DNA from: Chondrus crispus
Taxonomy: Eukaryota; Rhodophyta; Florideophyceae; Gigartinales; Gigartinaceae
Length of the DNA: 64,000 nt
Assembly (NCBI RefSeq): GCF_000350225.1
Contig: NW_005179010.1
Span: 78,603 to 142,602, forward strand
Direction: 5' to 3'
Positions within the stretch are counted from its first letter, which is position 1, and every line of letters begins with the position of its first letter. The translations under genes were made by a program, and so were the position numbers. Under the pieces are notes generated by a model that had not been told where the DNA came from, searched no databases, and worked only from the letters and a program-made list of their open reading frames with translations. Of the stretch, positions 54,339-64,000 are shown one piece after another.

Positions 54339-55706
54339 TTACTTAAAGAGGCCCAGAACTTTGGCAACATTGATGAATTGCTTCACATGGGTAGACCCTT
54401 TGATAGAGATGAATGGGACGTGCACTTGAAGTACTCCTAGTACGTCGCTGCGATTTACATCAGCAAATATAGATTGACAAGGATTGGATTGAAAATTCCA
54501 TCGCAGGTAGAACGACTGCTTCCGGTCGGATGATCCGCTCACCACGTTTTCAGCACTCATTACCTTGGAAATGCGTTCTTGGAAGTTAAGCTCTGATAGT
54601 CTTATGTCTTCCAACGGATAGGAGTAGGTCTGCTCTATGGAATCCCAAGTGCAATCCCGACGAAATACAACGTGCCGTTGTTCATCCTCGTCATCCCTAA
54701 TAACAGCAAGAGAATCTCCAATTGTCATATAGCACGGGTCAGAAAGAGATTGGGTGTTGGGACCGGCCATATAGCCTATCACTCTGGCAGATACATAATT
54801 GTCGGTACCTTTTTCCAGCCTCTTTGCGATGATCATGTCTCTGACAACTTGCGGTGATGCTGGTCCGAGTGCTTCTGACAAGTCTAGGAAGCTCCTAAAG
54901 TATATACTCGTCTCCTTCACAACTGATTTCCGGCACATGTAATCTTCCGGAAGAATAGAAACCTTTGTTCGTAGCTGAGCTTTGACTCCTTCGGATATAG
55001 AATCAAACTGGAGCAATTTGCAGTCTGCTTGCGCCTTAAATGAGTCTTGTACAAACCACTTCGTCCCACCGATTATTTCCACTGGGGTAGGACGTGTCGG
55101 TGTCTTGAGTAACCAATGCTCTAGACGCAACGAACTAAACTTAAGAGGAATATTGGAGCCTGCGTCAGAAATGAGGAGCGGATTCTGAGTCCATAGTGCA
55201 GTCGTAATCGAGGATTGCTGTCCTTTCACCACTTTCTCAAGATACTGAAGGCGTCTGGAAAGAGCATTTAGCTCGTGTGTATCTTTGATTGTATTCTGGT
55301 CAAGTGAGGCAGTCGTCGTATGGTTAACCTTCCTGCATTTTTCTACCATGGCACTACCTGGAGCATAGTCCATATCATCTGCATCCATCGATGCGCTTGC
55401 CTCGTCTGAGCTTGCGGTGTTATCCGATCGCACGGATATATCTTTGAGTCTCCAGCTAAACTTTTGTCCATCTTGTACAAACTCGTTTCCCTCCTTGAAA
55501 GTAACCTTGCTTTTACATGCCCTGAATCCAAACGCTGCCTTGTATTGAATGGTCCCTTTGAGCACCTCTCCTCGATCGTCATGAAGGTAGTTGAGACTAA
55601 TGGCTGTTGCTGGGAACCATGCCTTGCTTTCTTCTTCATTCTCCAAGGTACAGTAGACCTCTATATCACTCCCGAATTGGAGGCCATTGAAAAAGTCTGA
55701 TACCAT
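54339..55706 (-). CDS. Unrecognised protein, 455 aa, possible Tudor/Agenet-like N-terminus
   Basis: ATG at 55706; the frame extends two codons further only from a TTG. Residues ~10-95 (FGSDIEVYCTLENEEESKAW, FPATAISLNYL, GTIQYKAAFG) look like a small beta-barrel of the Agenet/Tudor kind, with the typical 'VEV...W.PA.V' start; this is inference from pattern only. An acidic linker (SSDEASASMDADDMDYAPGS) and a predicted coiled coil (THELNALSRRLQYLEKVVKG) follow. Then comes a globular ~270-residue part without recognised motif, with QVRDMIIAKRLEKG- and DPCYMTIGDSLAVIRDDED-like segments. The last segment has again a CYMTIGDSLAVIR / DIRLSELNFQERISKV layout that could be a second small barrel (BAH-like). 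It is transcribed toward the 52621-54066 gene with a ~130-270 bp gap. A TATATA word at about 55829-55835 is a possible promoter. Confidence 0.65.
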   Translation of the reverse strand: MVSDFFNGLQFGSDIEVYCTLENEEESKAWFPATAISLNYLHDDRGEVLKGTIQYKAAFGFRACKSKVTFKEGNEFVQDGQKFSWRLKDISVRSDNTASSDEASASMDADDMDYAPGSAMVEKCRKVNHTTTASLDQNTIKDTHELNALSRRLQYLEKVVKGQQSSITTALWTQNPLLISDAGSNIPLKFSSLRLEHWLLKTPTRPTPVEIIGGTKWFVQDSFKAQADCKLLQFDSISEGVKAQLRTKVSILPEDYMCRKSVVKETSIYFRSFLDLSEALGPASPQVVRDMIIAKRLEKGTDNYVSARVIGYMAGPNTQSLSDPCYMTIGDSLAVIRDDEDEQRHVVFRRDCTWDSIEQTYSYPLEDIRLSELNFQERISKVMSAENVVSGSSDRKQSFYLRWNFQSNPCQSIFADVNRSDVLGVLQVHVPFISIKGSTHVKQFINVAKVLGLFK

Positions 55707-56643
55707 TGTCAACTGGTGGATAGTATCGTCCTCTGCGAATTTCCGTTTGATACGGATAGTCGAGAAACCTCTGTTTGAAATGTATACCTAAGAATAAAGA
55801 GCTGGGGTAACCATTGGAACGTAGTCAGTATATACACATATGTGTTTTTTGTGAAATCGATATTTTTGTAACGGTCACATTTAAAGATGCACGGCTCTGT
55901 GAAGCATCTAAATACCATGGGACTTAGACGTGGAAGTGAACAGCTGGGTATGGGCTCCAAAGGTACTGACATCATCCAGTCCGGATTGCTTTGAAAGTCA
56001 GTCATGTGTCATTGAATTACTGTTCTTTTAATCATACTTGCTTTAGATTTAATTGTGCAATGAAGATATAAGTGTCACTACAGAGTGATGATGATACTGT
56101 TCTCGCTATTGAAAGTATGAATTACCCAGTACCTACTCTTCGATGTCGTCCTCATCAGTGCCCTTCCTCTGTGAATCACTGTCACCACTAGAATCACTTG
56201 AGCGGTAATCAGAAGAAGAGCTCGGGACCGTTTAGAATTGGGCGTCAAGCCAGATTTTACACACGGTGACGTACGGACCCTACGTGTGCGTACCGGTCTT
56301 TATATAAAGGAGGAAGAAAACTCACCCTCAGAATGGGTGAGCGTGGAATAAGGCCAGGCACGGTGTGTACAAGTGGTACTACTGAACCCTACAGACGCCG
56401 AAAAAAGAAACGAATATCAAATCATTGCATTAGTCATATGAAACTGAAGTACGTAAACGAACTATATTGCGTTTGAGGACTACAAGTGAACACGAATATT
56501 CGTCAGAATCCTCCCGCCTGTTGAACACGCTCGAGCAACACAAGCTTGCGATATACATTATAATGCCCTAGGATTGCGTCCTAAGGATGCGGGGTGCAGA
56601 GGCACCGTTGTTGTAATGATGGTAATTCTGGTCTAGATGGCAA
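55707..56643. other. Intergenic with palindromic TATA-like sequence
   Basis: About 940 bp, no supported gene. At 56299-56308 is a 10-bp palindrome TTTATATAAA that could serve as a TATA box in either direction. It is preceded by a GTACG...CGTAC inverted repeat (about 56270-56292). The downstream plus-strand frame at 56644 is the only candidate it could serve on that side. Confidence 0.4.
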
Positions 56644-57015
56644 ATGGCGTTATCTGAACTTCATGCCACAGCGCGTTGCGCATCACTTTCCATTTTTCTC
56701 GCTGAGATTGGAAAGGGTGGGGATATTGAGAAAGCAATGAGTCGGCTGCCTGGAGCCCGCGATTACCTTGGTTTAAAAATAGCCCGAAGATTGCGTACGC
56801 TTAATGATGGCACCTCCGCATATGCTCGTTCTGGGGAAGGCCGGGGTTGGGTTTCGCCTCGGCGTTCTCGACGGCCGCTGGTTTCTAAAAGGGAGAAAAT
56901 GTCCGAATACTTCCTGCGTCGCGCGACACAGTCCTTACTGTATAAATTTGCATCGGATTTAAAGGCAATGTTTACGTATTTGAACCGGATGCGTCCTGAT
57001 ATCAGTGGCAACTGA
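56644..57015 (+). CDS. Unrecognised small reading frame, running into a repeat
   Basis: 123 codons from ATG 56644. The product is Arg/Ser/Leu-rich with helical pieces (LSIFLAEIGKGGDIEKAMSR, ATQSLLYKFASDLKAMFTYL). The stop lies at the start of the 57013 repeat array, so the original 3' end may have been replaced by the repeat. It could be the 5' fragment of a larger gene. No family recognised, and chance cannot be excluded. Confidence 0.3.
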   Translation: MALSELHATARCASLSIFLAEIGKGGDIEKAMSRLPGARDYLGLKIARRLRTLNDGTSAYARSGEGRGWVSPRRSRRPLVSKREKMSEYFLRRATQSLLYKFASDLKAMFTYLNRMRPDISGN

Positions 57016-57735
57016 TCACAGGCCGGCGAAGAATGCCGTCCGACATAGTCATTGCTGTAAAAATTTGCAAAATTTGGGGTGCAAATTTTGATATTTGGGA
57101 GCTGTGATCAGTCGCCACTGATCGCAGGCCGGCGAGGGGTGCCGTCCGTCACCGTCCTTGCTGTAAAATTTGCAAAAATTGGGTTGCCAATTTTGGCGGG
57201 AGCTGTGATCAGTTGTCACTGATCGCAGGCCGGCGAGGGGTGCCGTCCGTCACCGTCCTTGCTGAAAATTTTGCAAAATTTGGATGGTATTCAATTGTGA
57301 TTATCAATTTTGGTGGGAAATGACACCTAGGGTCGTACGGCACCCCTCCCAGGCATGTGATCAGCGGCGGCTGATCACACAACGCCAACGGAGAGTTAGA
57401 ACAAATTAAAATACGTAAATAATGCATTTGCACAGGATGCAAAAAGTACAGCAGGGACACGTATACGTTTGTTCAAAAATGATGCAAATGTGCAGCAGGG
57501 TCATGAAGACAAGTGTGTTTCGAGAAGTACGCAAATTTTTTACAGCAATGACGGTGTCGTACGACACCCCGTGCCGGCCTGCGATCAGTGGCCACTGATC
57601 ACAGCTCCCATCCTGCAAAATTTGCTACCAAATTTTGCAAATTTTATACAGCAATGACGATGTCGTACGACACCCCCTGCCAGCCTGTGATCAGTGGCCA
57701 CTGATCACAGCTCCCCTCTGATCACAGGACGCAAC
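57013..57735. repeat. Inverted pair of repeat arrays with 20-bp palindromes
   Basis: Left side: direct units of about 100-106 bp start at 57013, 57119 and 57220. Each opens TGATCRCAGGCCGGCGA and then reads TGCCGTCCG...TTGCTG and an AAAATTTGCAAAATTTGG-like AT block. Right side: the same unit occurs in reverse orientation at about 57540-57615 and 57655-57730, and a partial one near 57335-57378. Unit junctions form the 20-bp palindrome TGATCAGTGGCCACTGATCA or close variants. The right-hand units also carry GTCGTACGAC. The layout resembles the long subterminal repeats of a DNA transposon that lost its interior, but no transposase is present. Confidence 0.75.
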
Positions 57736-58025
57736 CCACTTCACAACCACCTTTTTCAACGTCCATCTCTCATAGGCAACCAAGTATTTATAAGTGCCGA
57801 CAATTCGTGTCCGCCCCAGTCACCGAAAAAGCGTCGCTCTCGTACGACAACAACGCACCGTCACGAATACTGCAGAGAAAATGGGACTACAATATAGAGT
57901 ATAGGGAAGGAAACCCCAAAAAACTTTTTAAAGACACTTGTTTACATAAAGGGATAGAGGAAAGAGGAGATGCAGCCAGAGAGACGGAGAGGGAGTGGTA
58001 GAGAGAGAGAGGGATACAAAGGAAA

Positions 58026-58146
58026 AGAGATGGACACAAATATAGAGAGATGGACACACACATAGATTGATGGTCACATACATAAAGAATTGGACAGACA
58101 CATAGAGAGATGGGTATACACATAGAGAAAGACAGAGAAATACAGA
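58026..58146. repeat. 20-bp minisatellite, about six units
   Basis: Units of 20 bp follow AGAGATGGACACACACATAG with up to several changes each (for example AGAATTGGACAGACACATAG, AGAGATGGGTATACACATAG). The tract continues into a less regular GACAGAGAGA-rich part to about 58186. Confidence 0.8.
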
Positions 58147-58559
58147 GGGAGACAGAGAGAGAGACAGAGGGAGAGACAGAGAGGTTTATCCAACCATTTC
58201 TGCAATCGGTGGTATGCACTCCATTTATTGTCCAGCTAGGAATTATGGAATTGTAAAGGAGGTGATGGTTACTTAGTCACTATCGTGCCACCGTTAATTT
58301 TCTCAAACAATTAGACCAATGGCAGTAAGATGACTAGTTAGACCACGGAACCAAATAGTTGCTATGAGTTGCAGGCACCAATGCACTCATCAACTTTTAC
58401 TGCCCCCTTAAATCTTGAAAAGAATGGAATTATATTTACTTATAATTATTTGTTGCATTTCGAAATTGAAAAAGAAAATGAAAACATATTTCGTAATTGA
58501 AAAGAAAATTGTAAATATATAAAAAATGTCGACATTTTGTTGCAGTATTGCTGGCCACA

Positions 58560-58880
58560 AAAATCAACCTCCAAAATAATCCCCAAAAATAACTTCTTTC
58601 TAGTATGGCTGGCCACCCATACAGCATTTGTAAATCTTGTCGAGCGACAACGGCGACAATACAATGTCTTACACGTAGTCCACACGTGTAAGACATTGCA
58701 TTTGGGTCCACACGTGTACTACATTCCGTGTTTGGCCCGCGACAAGATCTACAAAAGCTATATGGCTGGCCACCCATACTAGAATCAACCTCTACAAAAT
58801 TAACAAAAATTAATCTAGTTCCAGTATGGCTGGCCATCCATACAGCTTTTATAAATCTTGTCGCGCGACAGCCATTAGCT
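58560..58880. repeat. Three copies of a TATGGCTGGCCA repeat, middle one inverted
   Basis: AGTATGGCTGGCCACCCATA followed by CAGC.TTTGTAAATCTTGTCG occurs at about 58602-58645 (plus), 58738-58782 (inverted) and 58823-58866 (plus). The first and third copies share the same upstream flank (AATCAACCTC, then an A-rich tract) and are direct repeats. The first and second form an inverted pair enclosing a 15-bp perfect hairpin (58662-58676 with 58684-58698, CAATGTCTTACACGT) and two CACACGTGTA words. This is likely a MITE-type element with one extra end. Confidence 0.7.
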
Positions 58881-59044
58881 CTTTTTAACTAAGGGAAAAT
58901 CGTGCTTATTTTTGAAATAGGACAAGAAGTGAGCCTGATTGCTGTTTAATTACCGCAACAAAAATGTTAGAATTCCGGCTTGTTTCAAAACAGTGTAACA
59001 AATAAGACGGGGCTCCATCAAGCTCTGACTAAAAGCTTAGCTTG

Positions 59045-59712
59045 TTTTCCATCACCTTCCGTCAGCACCCTTCCCAGACATTGTTCCCAACTTCCCTTTC
59101 ACACGTCCAGCCCGCCCTTCTCCTCTCGCCTCAGCAGCTCCGCCCTCCGCTCCACGGCGCCCAAAAACCTCTTCACCACAACTTCCCTCTCCCTCCACCT
59201 CTCGAACCTACCGAACATCTGCCAGGTGAGCTCCGCCGGCCTTTTTGCGACGACCGCCGCCGCCCTTTCTGCGGCAGCGGCCACCCTCTCCATGCCCTCG
59301 CGCATCTCCTCGACGCTCTGGCCCCCCCGGTACCCGGCCTTCGAGAACCTTGGCGCGGCCGCCAGAAACCGCCGCACATAACCCACGTACACCGCGTACG
59401 GACCGCCCGCCCACGCCTCGTCCCACCCGCGTCTCCAGCCACCGGTATTCGCACACGACCGCGAACAACTCGCGCGTCCGCCCGGCTAGCGCCAGGTGCC
59501 GCGCCAGCTCGCGCCCTCGGTTGCCCCCGTCCGTGCAGTCCGCGTCCGGCGCCGGCGCCGCCCACCACGCCTGCTTCTCGCTGCGCCCCGCGCCTGCCCC
59601 AAGCCGCGCGTGGTACCCGTCCACCACGCGCGCGTGCGCCGCCTGCAGGAAGCCGCCCGCGCCGCTGCGCTGCCGTGGCCGCCGCGGACGGGACTTGTAG
59701 TGCAATAGGCAC
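59045..59712 (-). pseudogene. STAND (NB-ARC type) protein fragment, C-terminal of the ATPase
   Basis: On the minus strand, FLQAAHARVVDGYHARL, then DGGNRGRELARHLALAGRTRE and LFAVVCEYRWLET, match the helical region that follows the NB-ARC module in APAF1-like and algal NB-ARC-TPR/WD40 proteins (there: HLA.AGR..EL..LL.dyrWLe.kl). The continuation WAGGPYAVYVGYVRRFLAAA...FERWREREVVVKRFLGAVER is in another frame, entered by a frameshift near 59420. At the upstream edge (59712-59750) a pyrimidine tract ending CAG, directly before GTGCCTATTGC, looks like a 3' splice site, so this would be the start of an exon. Just beyond it the Gypsy LTR begins (59759), perhaps in the former intron. The ATPase part and the repeat part are absent. 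Confidence 0.5.
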
Positions 59713-59758
59713 CTGAAAAGGGGGGTGAAAAGAAGTGAAAAAGGAAAAAATTGGATAC

Positions 59759-60629
59759 TGTAGTCCGGGTTGCGGGACACACGTGTGCGACGAAGCCCAC
59801 GATTATTTTAATTATTTAATTTATTTACTAATTAGATCTAGAATCTAGAGCCAGGAGCTACTGTACTCGCCCCGGCGGGGCTCTATATAACTTAGCCCTT
59901 TGACCGACCAAGTCAATAAAGACAACCCCAGTTGCCAGAGTTTGATATCGCCTTGGTCGAAGTCCGTCTTTTACAAGACATTCCCTTCTACTTTAGCCTA
60001 CGGTATCCTTTGCGCTCGGGGGTCCCCTTTTTCGTTATCTATTTTCCTTTACTTCCCTATCCTAATTTCCTTTAATCTTGAGTTGGTCCCATCTCGTAGG
60101 ATTGCGATCCGCAACGTGACGTCATTATCCATCGGGCTTCTGTGTTGGTGCACCAGTGGTGCTTTTCTCAGCGTTGTTTCCATCGGAATCTGGTTGCGAC
60201 CGATCCGGTGCTGGTACTTTGCCATCGGGCAGTACGACGGTGTAGCGCTGCTACGTTTTCTTCTTTCCCGACGGGCTACGTTGCCACGTCCCCGTGGAAG
60301 ACCTTATCAAGGGTATAAGGTGTACAAGGCGCTCTTCGAGCATTGGATTTACGACCCATCGGACCAGGTTTACCTAGACACCCCTCTGAACTCGTTGAGC
60401 AGTTGCCTTTACAAGTCTCTACCACCATTTACCGATCTCGGGCTGGGCCCTTTTCTTTGCCCCCCCTATCAGGTATCCGAGCTACTGCAGGCTGCAAACC
60501 CGCTTAAAGAGGACAGGGAGCTTGGAACACTCCGTAGCGCTGTGCCGTTGGCAGTTGTTGTTTTTGTTGTTGTTGTTTGTGTTGGACCGTCGGCCCTTGG
60601 TCTCTGCCTGACAGGCACACTGCACTACA
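59759..60629 (+). repeat. 5' LTR of the plus-strand Gypsy
   Basis: 871 bp, bounded by the inverted words TGTAGT and ACTACA. It holds a TATA-like CTATATAAC at 59881-59889 and an AATAAA polyadenylation-type word at 59924-59929, the expected order for an LTR promoter and polyadenylation region. A TTGTTGTTG-rich tract lies near the right end (60555-60590). An open frame of about 250 codons (59900-60649) crosses most of it, without recognisable domains. Confidence 0.7.
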
Positions 60630-60633
60630 AAAG

Positions 60634-60646
60634 TGGTCTCCCGACC
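60634..60646 (+). other. Candidate primer-binding site of the Gypsy element
   Basis: TGGTCTCCCGACC lies four bases after the LTR end. Its complement ends in ACCA, as expected of a tRNA 3' terminus, so conventional tRNA priming is likely. The tRNA cannot be named from the sequence alone. Confidence 0.5.
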
Positions 60647-63600
60647 TAGAATTGCATACAGGAGACCCGACCTAGGAACTGCGTAAGCTGAAACGGACTA
60701 CAGGAGTTGTCTCTGTGACGTAAGTTTATTTAGGTGGTGTAGCGTTTTCTATTTTTTGTGTTAAGTTAGGTTCGTTTTTGGAAACGAACCATGTCGACAA
60801 GAGCCCCCGGGGACGTCGGTCCCGGGGCGAGCAGAATCGGATCGTCAAGGGCGTCGAGGATCCCGCGAGGTCCTCGCACCCGAAGCCAGGCCAATACGGC
60901 CATGGATCCGGAAGGTCAAGAATCCCTGACGGTGATTGAAGCCGACAAGGATAACCTATCCTACAGGTTCGAGAAGATGGGCGAGGAGATTCGCCAAGAG
61001 ATGACGAAAAATCTCGAGGCTGAATTAGCCCTCGTCCGTAAGCAACTGGAGTTGCAAGCATCCGAGTTCCGCACCGTTTTAGGAGAGCTATCGGCTCGAG
61101 TGGATCTCGTCGAGAAGGAGCGAGTTGATGCGACCGACGGTCCGGAGCCGAAGGTCCTGGCTTCGTTGAAAATTTCAGTCAAGGACGCAAGGCGCGACGC
61201 GAATCAAGCTTTGGAGTCCTTGGAGAAATTTAGAGCCATATCGACGACAGGTTTGACCGCGCCGCTCATCGTCTCAAGGACCTTGAACAGGCCGCCGGGC
61301 AAGAGCCGCTCCCAACGGGTCGAGAAGGCGACCGTCGATCGAAGAAGGACAAGGCCGCTGTACAGCGGAGTTCCGAGTCGAAGAGTTCAAAGAAGAATCT
61401 GCGACGCAGGAGCAAGAGTCACTGTAGTGACGAGCCGGAGGACCAAGACTCAATGACCGAGTCGAATGGCGTTTCCGAAGATGGTGACGACGGTTCGTCG
61501 AACCATGGCAGCAATTCCGGACATCGTTCAGAGGAAGGGAAAGGAATTTCGCAGGGCAAGAAAATTACCTCCACACGGGGCGGGATCACTTCGTCCGCCT
61601 CGCGGAGAGACAAGGACGCTGAGCCAGAGGACGTCGCAACGCGACGCGGGCCGCGATGGGAGGAGTTGGAGGAGCTGAATCCGACCAAATACCTCTTCAA
61701 GAAATTACTTTCGTACCAAACGTACCGCTTGCGAAACCCCCAGACATATTTGCCAAGTTCCCGGCGGACCGCTGTGCGAAAAATCTGGAGAGATATTCCG
61801 CCTAAGGTGAAGAAAGACAACACGTTCACAGGTGAGGACGGGGTCCTTGTGTTGGATTTTTTGGCAAAGTTAGTTCAAGAGTTTGATACTCAAGAAATGA
61901 ACAAGGGGCAAGCGATCCGCTTGTTGCCGGAATTTCTAAGCGGCATCGCCTTGAGACAGTACACTTCGGTGTCTCAGACGGCCGGGTCCCATCACGGAAA
62001 GGTGTCCGTTTGGCCAGAGGCCGTACAGTGGTTGTTGAGGAGTTTGGCAACCGACGAGGCGATCCGTCAAGCCGTGCTCGCATTGCGAGAAGTTCAGCAG
62101 AGACCGTCTGAAGACGAGATGGAATTTTACATTCGCCAAACAGACGCGAGTAATCGCTGTGGGAATGTTTATTCTATAGAGGAGCAGATGACCATGTTCA
62201 TCGAGGGGCTAGATGCCAGTATTAAGCCCATGGTCTCGCAGTATCGACAAGATAAGCGAGATGTCTCATTTTTGAGATTGGTAAATTACGCAAAGGCGCA
62301 TGGCTCGGCGAGCCGCGCCAAGGACAAGAAGACCAAGAAGATCACGATTCAGACGCCGTCGACGTTCAGGGCGGGGATGAAGCCGAGGGCTTCTTATTCC
62401 GGTCGTAAAGGTCACGCCGCCGTCCACTTAGCCGAGTCAATCTCCGCGTCAGATGAACGCGGTGCGCACGGAAGCAGCGAAAATCATTATGAAGGAGCAT
62501 TGGTAGCCGAAGGCAATTTTATTGAGCCATCGGAGGGCTACGGACACGAGGACTACGGGGCAAGCGGGTCGTCAACTTTACCGACGCCCACATACACGAC
62601 GGAGTCGTTTTCAGAGCCCACGGATCCCGTGATGATGTTCCGGGGGCGCGGCCACACGCCGGCGCCGCGCATTCTGATGGAAGACAAGGGTACAACGTTT
62701 CGAAGGCCAGGCTGGATGGAAGGGCCGCAACATCAAGGAAGGCCGCCGGCCCGTGGAGGACCTAGGCCGCAATATCCCGTCAAGAAGCACGGACTGGTGT
62801 GCTATCACTGTTACCAAAAGGGGCACGCTGCGCCAACGTGCATTCTTTCCCTCCGGGAAATGCACCGAGTTTTGGGAAATTATGAGGCGTTGTCCCCGAT
62901 GGAGAGGTTAGGGATACCATCGACGAGTTATCTGAAGGTCAAGAATTCGTTCGATTCGCAGACGGCGAGCACGCCGAGTGCTTCAACGCCGAGGTCGAAC
63001 CAACTCTTCAGAGGGCCCGCCGCGGGGCCCGCGTCGTCGGACGTGAGAAGGAACCCGCCGCCGCAGGGAAACTAGAGAGGGGAATCTCGAGGGAGTCACG
63101 AGAGGCGCAGGTTCAACGTACTGCGTCCGGGACTCAGTCCCGTTCCCCGTCTCTAGCGAGAAGGAAAGGCCTCGACGAGGAGGTAGTTGAAATAGGGGGT
63201 AAGCCGAAGGAGCCGACTGTTGTCAAGAAAATTCTAAGTGGAGACAAGGATCGTCCGATGGATCAAATTCGTAGGCCCTGGTACAGGGTTAAGCGACAGG
63301 AATGTCCTGAAAAGATCTTGGTCCTCGCGCGAAAAAACTACAAAGTTTACGCGGATATTGGACCAACGGTCGGATTGATGAGTCGAGTGTTGTCCGTGTT
63401 GAACACAGGTGCCGGACCGAATTTGGTTCGAAGGTCGGAACTTCCGGCAGAAATGGAAATGTTGGTGTCCTACGGACCGACCCAGGATATTGGCGACGCG
63501 AACAATAGGCCACTCCGGACTCTCGGCACAATTAGAATGCCTGTGAGGCTTGGAAAATTCATGGCCGCAGCCGAGTTTATTGTATGCGAAAAACTAGCAG

Positions 63601-64000
63601 TCCCGCTAATTCTAGGCGCGGACTACTGTGACCGGTTTGTGGAAGCAATTTATCCAAGGAAGAAAACGGTTGAGTTGGCGGATTTCTCGGAGGTTCCGAC
63701 AATTAGGCGGTTCTCGACGAGAAAAGAGAAGAAGAATCTAGTGCCGGGAGAGGACGAGAATGATGGAAAGGGGGAGCGAATTTCCCCTAAGGTAAAAGTG
63801 GCAAGAGCCACGACTATCGAGCCAGGTACGCAACGCGTCGTGGAATGCACCTCGAAGAGGGCGGGCTTGGTTGTGGTTCAGCCGTACTCGTCGTTGTACG
63901 AAAGGCACGGGTTGACGTGCACGAATGGTGTCTTTCAGGTTGAGCCGGACAGGCCATTTCGTTTACTCGTTGCGAATTTTAGGACATACCCTGTCAGGGT

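Larger units (their letters stand above)
59759..64000 (+). mobile_element. Ty3/Gypsy retrotransposon, plus strand, runs off the window
   Basis: Starts with an LTR (59759-60629), followed by a primer-binding site, gag (about 60.79-63.07 kb, ending with a CCHC zinc knuckle near 62.8 kb), aspartic protease (about 63.35-63.7 kb) and the region leading to reverse transcriptase at the window end. Gag and protease closely resemble those of the minus-strand remnant at 47.84-51.46 kb. It is cut only by the window edge on the right, and looks lightly broken (about one or two breaks in the visible part), younger than the other Gypsy copies. It lies in or next to a STAND-gene remnant. Confidence 0.85.

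Noticed and set aside
57887-58219. Ser/Leu/Cys-rich 110-codon minus-strand frame
   Set aside because: It is a translation of the 20-bp minisatellite and the adjoining GAGACAGA tract.

Overview
The window looks like nuclear DNA of a eukaryote with few introns and many transposons, most likely a florideophyte red alga of the Chondrus type. This is inference from several signs: eight or nine uninterrupted single-exon host genes; typical eukaryotic proteins (DED1/DDX3 helicase, SLC35-type nucleotide-sugar transporter, AGPAT-type acyltransferase); two membrane-anchored PA14/IPT/sorbosone-dehydrogenase-like paralogs; a STAND-ATPase fragment; and dense nested Copia, Gypsy, Tc1/mariner and piggyBac elements. 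No database search was possible.

Layout. 1-9.2 kb is gene-poor. It holds one secreted cysteine-rich protein gene (791-1276, minus), a Tc1/mariner MITE, a MITE with the same ends as the piggyBac-like element further on, and a 51-bp perfect hairpin. 9.2-30.8 kb is the host gene island: ankyrin-repeat protein, Ntn-type asparaginase, nucleotide-sugar transporter, a divergent pair of large paralogs separated by about 2.7 kb that includes a 100-base assembly gap, DED1/DDX3 helicase, PepN-type M1 aminopeptidase, and an LPA-acyltransferase-like protein. Apart from the divergent paralog pair there is no sign that these genes act in one pathway.

31.2-51.5 kb is a transposon nest. A whole-looking Copia element sits just inside the left end of a decayed Tc1/mariner. 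Then comes a stretch of unknown origin with plus-strand reading frames and a 77-bp tandem array, which a whole-looking piggyBac-like transposon interrupts. Two Gypsy remnants on the minus strand follow. 51.9-55.7 kb holds a convergent pair of unrecognised genes, the best candidate for something undescribed. 56-59 kb is built of inverted and tandem repeats. 59.0-59.7 kb carries a degraded STAND/NB-ARC gene end. From 59.76 kb to the window end runs a plus-strand Gypsy copy of the same family as the 47.8-51.5 kb remnant.

Where a reading frame began with a non-ATG codon, I moved the start to the first plausible ATG and say so.
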